From Vibrio ulleungensis (lineage in GTDB: Bacteria > Pseudomonadota > Gammaproteobacteria > Enterobacterales > Vibrionaceae): a stretch of 64,000 nucleotides of DNA. A model generated the notes under the pieces. The model ran no database searches, was not told the DNA's origin, and saw only the letters and a list, made by a program, of their open reading frames with translations. The position numbers were made by a program, and so were the translations under genes. The stretch is taken from assembly GCF_016900875.1 (NCBI RefSeq), contig NZ_JAFEUM010000001.1, positions 1,006,918 to 1,070,917 on the forward strand. The letters run 5' to 3'. Positions 27,576 through 35,737 of this stretch are shown here, piece by piece (within the stretch, counting starts at the first letter, position 1; each line of letters begins with the position of its first letter).

Positions 27576-27605
27576 AAAAAAGGCGAACTTCAGCTCGCCT
27601 TTTTA
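27576..27605 (-). terminator. hairpin terminator between nrdD and nrdG
   Basis: AAAAGGCGA (27578-27586) pairs with TCGCCTTTT (27595-27603); T-runs on both strands. It lies downstream of nrdD and upstream of the nrdG start, which makes it a likely attenuator for nrdG expression. Confidence 0.8.
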
Positions 27606-27623
27606 TTCATATTGCACGGCTAT

Positions 27624-29750
27624 TTATAGATGCTTAACGCGACGTTTAACTTCTTCTTGCTTACCAAAGTTAAAAGGTCTCGCGTCTGGGCTACCCAAAT
27701 AGCCACATACGCGGCGTGTTACCGATACTTTGGTCGAGTCGTGGTTGCCACAGCTAGGGCAAGTAAATCCTTTACTCGTACACTCAAATTCACCACTGAA
27801 TCCACATTCGTAGCACTCATCGATAGGCGTATTGGTTCCGTAATAAGGGACCCTTGTATAACTGTAATCCCACACGTCCTCTAGGGCTTCGACGTTACGC
27901 TGCATATTTGGAAACTCACCGTAGCAGATAAACCCACCACTAGAGATCTTCGGATACGGCAATTCAAAATCGATTTTGTCGTATGGGTTAACCTTTTTCT
28001 CTACGTCTAAGTGGAAACTGTTAGTGTAGTACCCTTTGTCAGTAACACCTTCAATCACGCCAAACTCTTTCGCATCCACACGGCAGAAGCGACTGCACAA
28101 GTTTTCACTCGGTGTGCCATACAAGCTAAACGCATAACCTGTTTCTGCTGCCCACTTTTCGACTTTCTCTTTCATGTAAGCAATAACAGCGAGCGCTTTT
28201 TCTCGCAGCTCTTGATTATCGTAAACGTGAGTCTCAGTGCCATAAATGGCATTAATGGTTTCGTGAATTCCGATGTAACCTAACGAAATAGAAGCACGGC
28301 CATTTTTGAAAATGTCTGCCACAGAGTCATCAGGCTTCAAACGAACCCCACAAGCCCCTTCCATGTAAAGAATTGGCGCAACGCGCGCTTTCACGGTCTC
28401 TAAACGAGTAATACGCGTTTCTAATGCACGGCGCGCGACTAATAGTTTCTCGTCAAGAAGTTCGTAGAAGCGAGCCTCATCCCCTTTAGATTGGATCGCG
28501 ATGCGAGGCAAATTCAGGCTTACAACTCCGAGGTTGTTACGTCCTTCATGGATCATCTCACCGTTTTCTTCATACACGTTTAAGAAGCTTCGGCAACCCA
28601 TAGGAGTTTTAAATGAACCAGTAATTTCCACGACTTTGTCGTAGTTTAAAATGTCTGGGTACATACGCTTAGAGGCACATTCTAACGCCAGTTGCTTGAT
28701 CTCGTAGTTTGGATCTTCTGCGCGATGATTTAAACCGTCTTTGATTGCAAAGACTAGCTTAGGAAATACCGCTGTTTTTTTGTTTTTACCTAAACCCGCA
28801 ATACGATTCTTTAGAATCGATTTTTGAATGAGCTTAGCTTGCCACGATGTACCCAATCCAAACCCGAAGGTAACAAACGGCGTTTGCCCATTGGCGGTGT
28901 GCAGCGTGTTGACTTCGTACTCAAGAGACTGAAATGCGTCATAACACTCTTTTTCAGTACGTGACATGGCAAACCCTTTCGGATCATGAATGTCCCACTC
29001 TTTGGCAATTTCTAGATTTTTGTCGAAACTGCTGGTGACGTAGGGCTCTAATACCTCATCAATGCGGTTGATCGTTGTACCACCATAGATGTGTGATGCC
29101 ACCTGCGCGATAATTTGCGCGGTCACAGCAGTGGCTGTAGCAATCGACTTTGGCGTATCAATTTCAGCATTACCCATCTTAAAGCCGTGGGTTAGCATGC
29201 CTTTAAGATCGATCAACATACAGTTGAACATTGGGAAGAACGGTGCGTAATCGAGATCATGGTAGTGAATATCTCCACAATCATGAGCTTGGACAATATC
29301 ACGCGGCAAAATATGCGTCTTGGCGTAGTGCTTAGCTACGATACCTGCAAGCAGATCGCGCTGCGTTGGGATCACTTTACCGTCTTTGTTCGCGTTTTCG
29401 TTAAGCAAATCCGCATTAGATTGTTCAATTAGGCCCTGGATTTCCTGGCTAAGTACGCTTTGTTTCTCGCGAGCAATATCACGATCGTGTCGATATTCAA
29501 TATACGATCGTGCAAGTGCTTTTTGCGAGCCTTGCATCAATTCATTTTCTACAAGTGTCTGAATCTCTTGTATCTGAACGTCAGCGTGATCCATCAGTTT
29601 CGCTTCAACGGCATTTGCTACTTTTTGCGCGTATTCCGCGATTCCCTGTTCACTGTTATCTGCAGCACTTTCAATTGCCGCAACAATGCGATCCCGACTA
29701 TAAGGGACACGAGCTCCATCTCGCTTGATCACAACTGGTTTCACATACAC
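27624..29750 (-). CDS. nrdD: anaerobic ribonucleoside-triphosphate reductase NrdD
   Basis: 708 residues. An N-terminal ATP-cone (about 1-95: VVIKRDGARVPYSRDRIVAAI) carries allosteric control; the ten-stranded barrel core follows; the C-terminus has a zinc site (CYECGF, then CPSCGNHD) and the glycyl-radical loop RVCGYLGSPDARPFN, with Gly683 as the radical site. It makes dNTPs without oxygen using formate as reductant in the cytosol. Upstream lie a perfect FNR site and two NrdR boxes, giving oxygen and dNTP control respectively. Length and sequence are close to E. coli NrdD. Confidence 0.97.
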   Translation of the reverse strand: MYVKPVVIKRDGARVPYSRDRIVAAIESAADNSEQGIAEYAQKVANAVEAKLMDHADVQIQEIQTLVENELMQGSQKALARSYIEYRHDRDIAREKQSVLSQEIQGLIEQSNADLLNENANKDGKVIPTQRDLLAGIVAKHYAKTHILPRDIVQAHDCGDIHYHDLDYAPFFPMFNCMLIDLKGMLTHGFKMGNAEIDTPKSIATATAVTAQIIAQVASHIYGGTTINRIDEVLEPYVTSSFDKNLEIAKEWDIHDPKGFAMSRTEKECYDAFQSLEYEVNTLHTANGQTPFVTFGFGLGTSWQAKLIQKSILKNRIAGLGKNKKTAVFPKLVFAIKDGLNHRAEDPNYEIKQLALECASKRMYPDILNYDKVVEITGSFKTPMGCRSFLNVYEENGEMIHEGRNNLGVVSLNLPRIAIQSKGDEARFYELLDEKLLVARRALETRITRLETVKARVAPILYMEGACGVRLKPDDSVADIFKNGRASISLGYIGIHETINAIYGTETHVYDNQELREKALAVIAYMKEKVEKWAAETGYAFSLYGTPSENLCSRFCRVDAKEFGVIEGVTDKGYYTNSFHLDVEKKVNPYDKIDFELPYPKISSGGFICYGEFPNMQRNVEALEDVWDYSYTRVPYYGTNTPIDECYECGFSGEFECTSKGFTCPSCGNHDSTKVSVTRRVCGYLGSPDARPFNFGKQEEVKRRVKHL

Positions 29751-29776
29751 TCCTTACCCACAAGCTACCCACAGGC

Positions 29777-29823
29777 ACACTATATAGGGTATACATTTTT
29801 AAATTAGACACTAGATATTGTGG
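29777..29823 (-). promoter_or_regulatory. paired NrdR boxes upstream of nrdD
   Basis: ACACTATATAGGGTAT (29777-29792) and ACACTAGATATTGTGG (29808-29823) resemble the NrdR box (ACACTATATATTGTGT-like). Their starts are 31 bases apart, three helical turns, as expected for cooperative NrdR binding. They lie 27-73 bases before the nrdD start. Confidence 0.75.
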
Positions 29824-29855
29824 GCGTATTTAACGAAAAGTACCAAGTGTGGGTT

Positions 29856-29869
29856 TTGATCTAAATCAA
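29856..29869 (-). promoter_or_regulatory. FNR site upstream of nrdD
   Basis: TTGAT-CTAA-ATCAA is an exact match to the FNR consensus TTGAT-N4-ATCAA. It lies about 110 bases before the nrdD start and above the NrdR boxes, an arrangement fitting activation in anaerobiosis. Confidence 0.8.
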
Positions 29870-30040
29870 TTAATCACGAAAGATAATGTTAGCAATGACA
29901 TGAAAATTGCTTGACATCGCAGAGTGAAAATTAAGGATCGAGCCTTCAAAAATTTGAACAAACGGGTTGAAATTTTCAAAGCCCTGCTACAATCGAACCT
30001 ACGGCAATTCACAATTATCCACAGGTGCGAAATCTCAATT

Positions 30041-30937
30041 ATGAAATTCACATTTATGATAATTTCTTCATTTTGTCTATTGATCCTTGCGCGACCCGTT
30101 ATCGCTGAAACGATCCGCGTTGGATCGTGGAATTTGGAGTGGCTAACCAGCCACGGTGTGGATAAGTTTCCACAAAGCCAACGGCAGGCTGCAGATTTTA
30201 ATCGCTTAAGTGATTACGCCACCGCATTAGATGCGCCCATCATTGCATTACAGGAAGTCAACGACATTCAGGCAGCAATGCAAGTATTCGGCAGTGACTA
30301 TCAAATTGTGCTTTCGAGTCGTTCGCAAGCCAAACACAGCGCACTGCAATTTAGTGGCATCAACCAATACACCGGTTTTGCGTTACATCATTCTGTTCAG
30401 TTGGTCGCTAACCCACCAGATTTAACGTTGGCATCGACACCAAGTCAGAAACTCCGTTTTGGCAACTACATTATCGTTCGCCACAACCAACAAAACGTCC
30501 ATTTACTGTCTGTCCATCTAAAAGCCGGTTGCCAAAAGGCGCGCACGAACAGTCGATCCTGTACCATTCTTGCTGAGCAAGCGGATCAACTTAACCTATG
30601 GGTTCAGCAACGTATTCAACAAAATCAAGCCTTTATATTAGCCGGTGATTTTAACCATCAACTTTCTTACCCAAACGACTGGCTCATGCAGCGAATCATC
30701 GCCGATACCAGTCAAACGATTTCGCTAGACAGCCGTCAAAGTGAAGCAACGTGCGCGGTAAAGTCAAATAGAGATCCAAACCAAACACATCGCTATTCGT
30801 ATCTCATCGATCACATGCTCAGCCATAAACTAAAAAAGCATAGCTCCACTCAACAGCAGGACTATGCTTTACAAGACGTCATCAATTATCAATTGAGCGA
30901 TCACTGCCCTATAGTGACTGACTACTTAGTCGACTAA
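30041..30937 (+). CDS. secreted endonuclease/exonuclease/phosphatase-family protein
   Basis: 298 residues from the ATG at 30041; an in-frame start 117 bases upstream is rejected because it places a non-signal sequence before an obvious signal peptide (MKFTFMIISSFCLLILARPVIA). The mature part is an EEP (DNase I-like) fold: WNLEWLTS near residue 30, ALQEVND (metal-binding Glu), HLLSVHLKAGC, ILAGDFNH (catalytic Asp-Phe-Asn) and the final SDHCPIV histidine. All catalytic motifs are present, so it should be an active periplasmic or extracellular nuclease or phosphatase. Substrate is unknown. It does not match the Xds or Dns nucleases well enough to name. Confidence 0.85.
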   Translation: MKFTFMIISSFCLLILARPVIAETIRVGSWNLEWLTSHGVDKFPQSQRQAADFNRLSDYATALDAPIIALQEVNDIQAAMQVFGSDYQIVLSSRSQAKHSALQFSGINQYTGFALHHSVQLVANPPDLTLASTPSQKLRFGNYIIVRHNQQNVHLLSVHLKAGCQKARTNSRSCTILAEQADQLNLWVQQRIQQNQAFILAGDFNHQLSYPNDWLMQRIIADTSQTISLDSRQSEATCAVKSNRDPNQTHRYSYLIDHMLSHKLKKHSSTQQQDYALQDVINYQLSDHCPIVTDYLVD

Positions 30938-30966
30938 ATGATGGGCTAAGTCGTCAAATCAGGCTA

Positions 30967-31413
30967 TTACAAGGTTTGTGTTGCTGCTTGCGGCGCTTGT
31001 TTTTGCTGCCACACATTCACAACGGAAAAGCCTAGCATCATCGCCACGAAGAAGATCAGTGTGTCTGGGTTTCCAACGGATAGCGATGAAACAACAGGAC
31101 CTGGACAAACTCCTGCCAGTCCCCACCCCACACCAAATGTCGCCGCACCTGCGAGAAGTTTATTATCAATCTTACGAACACTAGACACACAAAATTCGTT
31201 GGCCACGACAGGAACGTGCTTTGGTTTGATTAAAAAGTGATAGGCTGGCGTAAATACCAATAATGCCCCACCCATAACAAACGCAAGGCTCGGGTCCCAG
31301 TTACCTGCTACATCTAAAAAGCCAATAACATTAACAGGGTCGACCATACCGGAAATCGCCATTCCCATTCCAAACAGTAGCCCTGACACCAAGGCTGAAA
31401 ATTTAAGCAACAT
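30967..31413 (-). CDS. YeeE/YedE-family half-transporter, PmpB-like (DUF6691)
   Basis: 148 residues with four hydrophobic helices. Conserved family motifs are GLLFGMGMAISGMVDPVNVIGFLD at the N-terminus and GWGLAGVCPGP near residue 103, whose Cys lies on the sulfur path in the YeeE family. It pairs with the next gene (31426) as two half-units of a transporter for a reduced sulfur species. The two lie 12 bases apart behind an ArsR-family repressor with sulfide-sensor cysteines. Substrate by inference: thiosulfate, sulfide or persulfide. Confidence 0.85.
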   Translation of the reverse strand: MLLKFSALVSGLLFGMGMAISGMVDPVNVIGFLDVAGNWDPSLAFVMGGALLVFTPAYHFLIKPKHVPVVANEFCVSSVRKIDNKLLAGAATFGVGWGLAGVCPGPVVSSLSVGNPDTLIFFVAMMLGFSVVNVWQQKQAPQAATQTL

Positions 31414-31425
31414 TGTTCGATTCCC

Positions 31426-31845
31426 CTAGATTAAGTGCAGTCTAAAAAACACAGTCATGGCAGCAGCCAACATAAACACCATGGTGGCGACGATTGAACG
31501 TTTTGAAAAGCGCCCCATACCACAAATACCATGGCCACTGGTGCAGCCGTTACCCAACTTGGTGCCAACCCCAACCAATAATCCCGCGACGATCAATAAC
31601 GGCGTGCTCGATGAATACGACGTCGGAATATCAGCACCAAAGAATGTGCTTGCTAACGCACCTCCGCCAATCAACCCTGCGACAAAGATTAGTCGCCAGG
31701 AAAAGTCATTAGGTTTTTTCGCCAATAGACCAGCAAGAATGCCACTGATCCCGGCAATTTTACCGTTAATCAGTAATAGAATCGTGGCCGAAACCCCCAA
31801 TAGCATTCCGCCAAAGAGTGATTCCCAAGGGATAGTAAACGACAT
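31426..31845 (-). CDS. YeeE/YedE-family half-transporter, PmpA-like
   Basis: 139 residues from the ATG at 31845, which has GGAG upstream; a TTG 12 bases earlier is less likely. It has four membrane helices. Motifs: LFGGMLLGVSATILLL and GVGTKLGNGCTSGHGICGMGR, where the paired GC.SGHG and CG cysteines are the family signature for sulfur-compound transport. It is the first of the two half-transporters and follows the ArsR gene by 12 bases, so the three form an operon. Confidence 0.87.
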   Translation of the reverse strand: MSFTIPWESLFGGMLLGVSATILLLINGKIAGISGILAGLLAKKPNDFSWRLIFVAGLIGGGALASTFFGADIPTSYSSSTPLLIVAGLLVGVGTKLGNGCTSGHGICGMGRFSKRSIVATMVFMLAAAMTVFFRLHLI

Positions 31846-31857
31846 AGTTTTCTCCAA

Positions 31858-32160
31858 TTAAGACTTACAAAAAAGCCCGTAAAGGCTGTCTAATAGTTTT
31901 TCTACACGCTCGTCGGCTAACGAGTAAAAGACCTGTTGAGCCTCTTTGCGCACCTTTACAATGCCGTGTTTCTTTAGAACGGTTAGATGTTGTGAAAAAG
32001 CACTTTGGCTGAGACTCGATCGCTGGACCAACTCCCCTGCACTCAGTTCTTGATTAACCAATTGACACAGCACCAACAACCGCACTGGATGTGCCATGGT
32101 TTTAAGAAGCTCTGAAACTTCTTGAGCTTGTGATTGCATATCTTCTGCTACAACACTCAT
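31858..32160 (-). CDS. ArsR-family repressor with BigR/SqrR-type cysteine pair
   Basis: 100 residues, one winged helix domain (MAHPVRLLVLCQLV, then QSAFSQHLTVLKKHGIVKVRKEAQQVFYSL). Cys32 and Cys98 sit at the two positions that in BigR and SqrR form a disulfide or tetrasulfide link when reactive sulfur species are present, releasing DNA. The metal-binding CxC of ArsR is missing. It is divergent from the CoA-disulfide reductase-rhodanese gene and first in the pmpAB-type operon; three copies of one palindrome lie in the shared control region. Best reading: a persulfide-responsive repressor of both directions. Confidence 0.85.
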   Translation of the reverse strand: MSVVAEDMQSQAQEVSELLKTMAHPVRLLVLCQLVNQELSAGELVQRSSLSQSAFSQHLTVLKKHGIVKVRKEAQQVFYSLADERVEKLLDSLYGLFCKS

Positions 32161-32177
32161 ATTTCACCCTTGGCTAA

Positions 32178-32193
32178 ATTAGTAATAACTCAT
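32178..32193. promoter_or_regulatory. sulfur-module operator copy 1
   Basis: ATTAGTAATAACTCAT matches the palindrome of the two copies to the right at five of six positions in its right arm and all in its left. It lies 18 bases before the ArsR start codon. Confidence 0.55.
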
Positions 32194-32220
32194 ATAGCTG
32201 TATCTTAACGACCGTTTGTA

Positions 32221-32236
32221 ATTAGTCAAGACTAAT
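32221..32236. promoter_or_regulatory. sulfur-module operator copy 2
   Basis: ATTAGT-CAAG-ACTAAT is a perfect six-base inverted repeat with a four-base centre, in the divergent control region. Confidence 0.7.
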
Positions 32237-32250
32237 GTAGATAAAACTTA

Positions 32251-32266
32251 ATTAGACAAAACTAAT
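32251..32266. promoter_or_regulatory. sulfur-module operator copy 3
   Basis: ATTAGACAAAACTAAT repeats the motif 30 bases after copy 2, about three helical turns. It lies 59 bases before the reductase start. Confidence 0.65.
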
Positions 32267-32324
32267 ATTAAAGAGTATTGTCTGCCTTAATCAGTTTTAA
32301 TTTGAAAAATAGAGGAAGTCGACT

Positions 32325-34028
32325 ATGACTAAAATTGTTATCGTAGGTGGAGTTGCTGGAGGCGCTTCTGCAGCCGCACGTGCTCGACGTCTGAGCGAAG
32401 ATGCACAGATCATTATGTTTGAACGTGGCCCTTTCGTGTCCTTTGCAAATTGTGGTCTTCCATACCACATTGGTGGCGACATCACTGAACGCAGTAAGCT
32501 ATTACTGCAAACACCCGATAGCTTTTTAGCCCGTTTTAACGTTGATGTACGCGTAATGAGTGAAGTCATCAGCATAAACAAACAGGCCAAAACCGTTACC
32601 GTCACCAATCTGCTCGAAGGGACTTCGTATGAAGAAGAGTACGACTTCCTACTACTCAGCCCAGGTGCAGCGCCGATAGTTCCACCTATTAGTGGGATTG
32701 ACAACCCGCTCACATTTTCTCTTCGAAATATCCCAGACATGGACAAGATCATCCATGCGATCGGCCTTAATAAACCCACACACGCGACAGTTGTCGGGGG
32801 TGGCTTCATTGGACTTGAAATGATGGAAGCCCTCCACCAACTTGGAGTAGAAACCACCTTGCTTGAACTCGCTGATCAAGTCATGACACCTGTCGATCGC
32901 GAAATGGCTGGATTTGCGCATCAAGAGATCCGCGATAAAGGCATTGATCTAAAACTGGGCGTTGCTCTTAAAGCGGTAGAATTTGCTCCTAACCAGTCTA
33001 TTGCAAATGAAGAAGCTGGTGAGCATACCGATAAGCAACATCTAATCGGTCATCTTGATCTGTCGCTTAGTAATGGTGAAACACTGACTACTGAACTATT
33101 GATCATGGCTGTCGGAGTGAAACCAGAAACCAGCCTTGCCCGCCAGGCAGACTTAAAAATTGGCGATCTTGGTGGTATATGGACTGATGCACAGATGCGT
33201 ACCAGCGATCCCTACATTTTTGCCGTTGGTGACGCAGTCGAAGAACAAGATTTCGTTACTGGCGAACCAACACTCGTTCCTTTAGCAGGACCGGCAAACC
33301 GTCAAGGACGAATGGCGGCAGATAATATGCTTGGCAGAGCCCAAGAGTATCAAGGGACACAAGGCACCGCGATATGCAAAATCTTTGATCTAGCCGTAGC
33401 CTCTACAGGGCGAAATGAAAAACAATTACAACGTGACGGTGTCGACTACGAAAAAGTCTATGTGCACACAGCAAGCCACGCGAGCTACTACCCTGGCGCA
33501 GAAATCGTTTCATTTAAAATGTTGTTTGATCCAGAGTCTGGCAAAATATTCGGCGCGCAGGCTGTAGGTAAAGATGGAGTAGACAAACGAATTGATGTTA
33601 TGGCGGTTGCACAGCGCGCAGGAATGACGGTTGAGCAGCTTCAACACTTAGAACTGACTTACGCGCCTCCTTATGGCAGTGCAAAGGATGTGATCAATCA
33701 AGCTGCGTTTGTTGCCACCAACATCATCAGTGGCGACTCTACATCGATTCACTATGATCAGATAGATAACCTTAATGACAATCAACTTCTTTTGGACGTG
33801 CGAAATCCAGCGGAGCTTGAAAATGTCGGCTTCATTGAAGGCGCAATGAACATTCCTGTCGATCAGTTGAGACAACGTATGCACGAGTTGCCAAAAGACA
33901 AAGAGATCGTGATCTATTGTCAAGTTGGTCTTCGCGGCAACGTCGCGTATCGCCAGTTGGTCAATAACGGTTTCAAAGCTCGCAACTTACTCGGTGGATA
34001 CCGAACTTATAAGTTCGCTCAAGCGTAA
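32325..34028 (+). CDS. CoA-disulfide reductase/persulfide reductase with C-terminal rhodanese domain
   Basis: 567 residues. The N-terminal FAD domain starts IVIVGGVAGGASAAARARR; the active cysteine is Cys43 in ANCGLPYHIGG; the NAD domain has VVGGGFIGLEMMEAL; a dimerisation domain runs about 330-450; the C-terminal rhodanese domain (about 465-567) has the catalytic Cys532 in YCQVGLRGN. Known homologues (CoADR-Rhd, NADH-dependent persulfide reductase) reduce CoA persulfide or polysulfide. It diverges from the ArsR repressor and the YeeE/YedE pair, and together they form a coherent reactive-sulfur response module. All redox residues are in place. Confidence 0.92.
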   Translation: MTKIVIVGGVAGGASAAARARRLSEDAQIIMFERGPFVSFANCGLPYHIGGDITERSKLLLQTPDSFLARFNVDVRVMSEVISINKQAKTVTVTNLLEGTSYEEEYDFLLLSPGAAPIVPPISGIDNPLTFSLRNIPDMDKIIHAIGLNKPTHATVVGGGFIGLEMMEALHQLGVETTLLELADQVMTPVDREMAGFAHQEIRDKGIDLKLGVALKAVEFAPNQSIANEEAGEHTDKQHLIGHLDLSLSNGETLTTELLIMAVGVKPETSLARQADLKIGDLGGIWTDAQMRTSDPYIFAVGDAVEEQDFVTGEPTLVPLAGPANRQGRMAADNMLGRAQEYQGTQGTAICKIFDLAVASTGRNEKQLQRDGVDYEKVYVHTASHASYYPGAEIVSFKMLFDPESGKIFGAQAVGKDGVDKRIDVMAVAQRAGMTVEQLQHLELTYAPPYGSAKDVINQAAFVATNIISGDSTSIHYDQIDNLNDNQLLLDVRNPAELENVGFIEGAMNIPVDQLRQRMHELPKDKEIVIYCQVGLRGNVAYRQLVNNGFKARNLLGGYRTYKFAQA

Positions 34029-34068
34029 TCGGAAGCCACTGTCTGGTGGTACTCTTAACTTAGAATAA

Positions 34069-34099
34069 AAAAATGGGAAGCTTAAGCTTCCCATTTTTA
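34069..34099. terminator. two-way terminator between the reductase and fabH2
   Basis: AAAATGGGAAGCTT and AAGCTTCCCATTTT abut as perfect inverted arms around 34070-34098 with T-runs on both strands, between convergent genes. Confidence 0.85.
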
Positions 34100-34124
34100 T
34101 TTGCGCTTCGTGTTTAAGCCAAGA

Positions 34125-35225
34125 TTATTGTTCGCGAGTTAGCGATGGGTTGTTTTTACAATGCTCAATCGCTTGTTCTAATAGCTCTAAACCGCTCTTC
34201 TCACAAGCAGGCAACTCTGCGTCACTTTGTGCGATTGGCGTAACACGTTGACCCCATTTAAGATGACCAGCACCCCAAGTTAAGCCAGCACCAAAGGCCG
34301 CAATAAGAATATCAGCACCAGGTTTAATTCGGCCGGCTTCAGCCGCTTCACACATTGCAATAGCCACAGTTGCCGCTGACGTATTGCCATACTTCTGAAT
34401 ATTTACGAAGGCTTTGTCTTCTGAGATACCGTTAATTTCACACAAAGTTTGAATAATGCGGATGTTAGCTTGGTGTGGGATCACAAGGTCCAGATCATCT
34501 GCAGTAAGCCCCGATTGGGTAAGCACGGTCTTACTGGCAAGCCCCATACCTTTCACCGCACGCTTAAATATATCGCGGCCGACAAAGTTAAAGTCAAAGT
34601 ATCCGTTATCGGCAGCAAAACGATCCATCGCAGTACCAAAACCTGGGATCGCCAGAATATCGCGACCTTTTGGATCACAGCCAATTTGAGCGATTTGCAA
34701 TCCTACTTTTTCTTCAGTGCGCGTTAGTACTGCTGCACCAGCGCCATCACCAAACAACACTGCGGTATCACGTTGTGTCCAGTCCATAAAGAATGACAAA
34801 CGTTCTGCACCAATGACCACCACATTGCGGTAATTACCCGCTTGAATAAGACGAGTGGCAGTTTCTAGCGAATACAAAAAGCCAGTACATGCGGCATTAA
34901 GATCAAAGGCGGCGGCGGATTTGATACCAAGATTGGCTTGAACCTTTGAGGCAATATTCGGAATAAACGTATCGGCGGAACAGGTAGCGACAATGATCAG
35001 ATCAATATCTTGAGGCTCTAAACCTGCACAAGCAATTGCTCTTTGCGCAGCGACCGTCGCCATTTCTGAGGTATCCACATGGCTGATACGTCGTGCTTCG
35101 ATACCAGTACGTGAACGGATCCATTCATCCGATGTTTCCATAAAGGTACTAAGATCGTCATTGGTTAAAATTGCTGGTGGTAGACATTTACCCCAACCAG
35201 TAATTTCTGCATAAAACTGCTGCAT
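34125..35225 (-). CDS. fabH: 3-oxoacyl-ACP synthase III family protein (FabH2)
   Basis: 366 residues from the ATG at 35225 ([17 protein letters not shown]), chosen over a start 57 bases upstream because family members begin here and GGAAAC precedes it. The thiolase-fold catalytic triad is complete: Cys113 (NAACTGF), His in IPHQANIR and Asn in YGNTSAAT. FabH condenses acetyl-CoA with malonyl-ACP to start fatty acid synthesis. At 366 residues it is longer than the main FabH (about 317), with an extra C-terminal tail (about 40 residues after HLKWG). It is probably the second vibrio copy beside trxC; its primer specificity may differ. Confidence 0.88.
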   Translation of the reverse strand: MQQFYAEITGWGKCLPPAILTNDDLSTFMETSDEWIRSRTGIEARRISHVDTSEMATVAAQRAIACAGLEPQDIDLIIVATCSADTFIPNIASKVQANLGIKSAAAFDLNAACTGFLYSLETATRLIQAGNYRNVVVIGAERLSFFMDWTQRDTAVLFGDGAGAAVLTRTEEKVGLQIAQIGCDPKGRDILAIPGFGTAMDRFAADNGYFDFNFVGRDIFKRAVKGMGLASKTVLTQSGLTADDLDLVIPHQANIRIIQTLCEINGISEDKAFVNIQKYGNTSAATVAIAMCEAAEAGRIKPGADILIAAFGAGLTWGAGHLKWGQRVTPIAQSDAELPACEKSGLELLEQAIEHCKNNPSLTREQ

Positions 35226-35303
35226 ATTGTTTCCATCATTGCTGTAATATAAAACACTGCACAGTATAAATGATTGAGACACAAATTAAGAGTAAGGATT
35301 TAC

Positions 35304-35732
35304 ATGGAAAGTTTAATATCACGCTGTACGCACTGTAAAACCAACAATCGACTACCTATTGAACGCTTAAAAGAGCAGCCTAACTGCGGAAAATGTGCAA
35401 AACCCCTGCTTGATGGGTGTCCTATTGAGGGAACAGTGCAAAACTTCAACGCATTAATTCAGGGCCAAACACCGACTGTGGTCGATTTCTGGGCGTCTTG
35501 GTGTAACCCCTGCGTTGGGTTTGCACCCGTTTTTGAGGACACAGCAAAACAATACAGCGGTAAAGCAAGATTTATTAAGCTCGATACCGAAGCACAATCC
35601 CAAATCGCCGCCCAATACCAAATTCGCAGCATCCCCACCATTATGGTGTTTAAAGGCGGTAAAGTTGTCGCCACAATTAATGGTGCATTGCCGAAAAGCC
35701 AATTTACTCAGTGGCTTAATCAGCAATTATGA
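35304..35732 (+). CDS. trxC: thioredoxin 2 (TrxC) with CNPC active site
   Basis: 142 residues from the ATG at 35304, which has AAGGA eight bases upstream. The N-terminal zinc ribbon (Cys8, Cys11, Cys28, Cys31) is typical of TrxC, followed by the thioredoxin fold with cis-Pro at 111 (RSIPTIMVF). The active site reads WASWCNPCVGF (Cys67-Cys70): the usual Gly of WCGPC is Asn. Everything else is canonical. TrxC reduces protein disulfides and is oxidative-stress linked; the changed dipeptide should alter redox potential. It is divergent from fabH2. Confidence 0.92.
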   Translation: MESLISRCTHCKTNNRLPIERLKEQPNCGKCAKPLLDGCPIEGTVQNFNALIQGQTPTVVDFWASWCNPCVGFAPVFEDTAKQYSGKARFIKLDTEAQSQIAAQYQIRSIPTIMVFKGGKVVATINGALPKSQFTQWLNQQL

Positions 35733-35737
35733 AGCGC

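Noticed and set aside
29924..30040. N-terminal extension of the EEP-family protein
   Set aside because: It would bury a clear signal peptide 39 residues inside the protein and begins in the nrdD control region.
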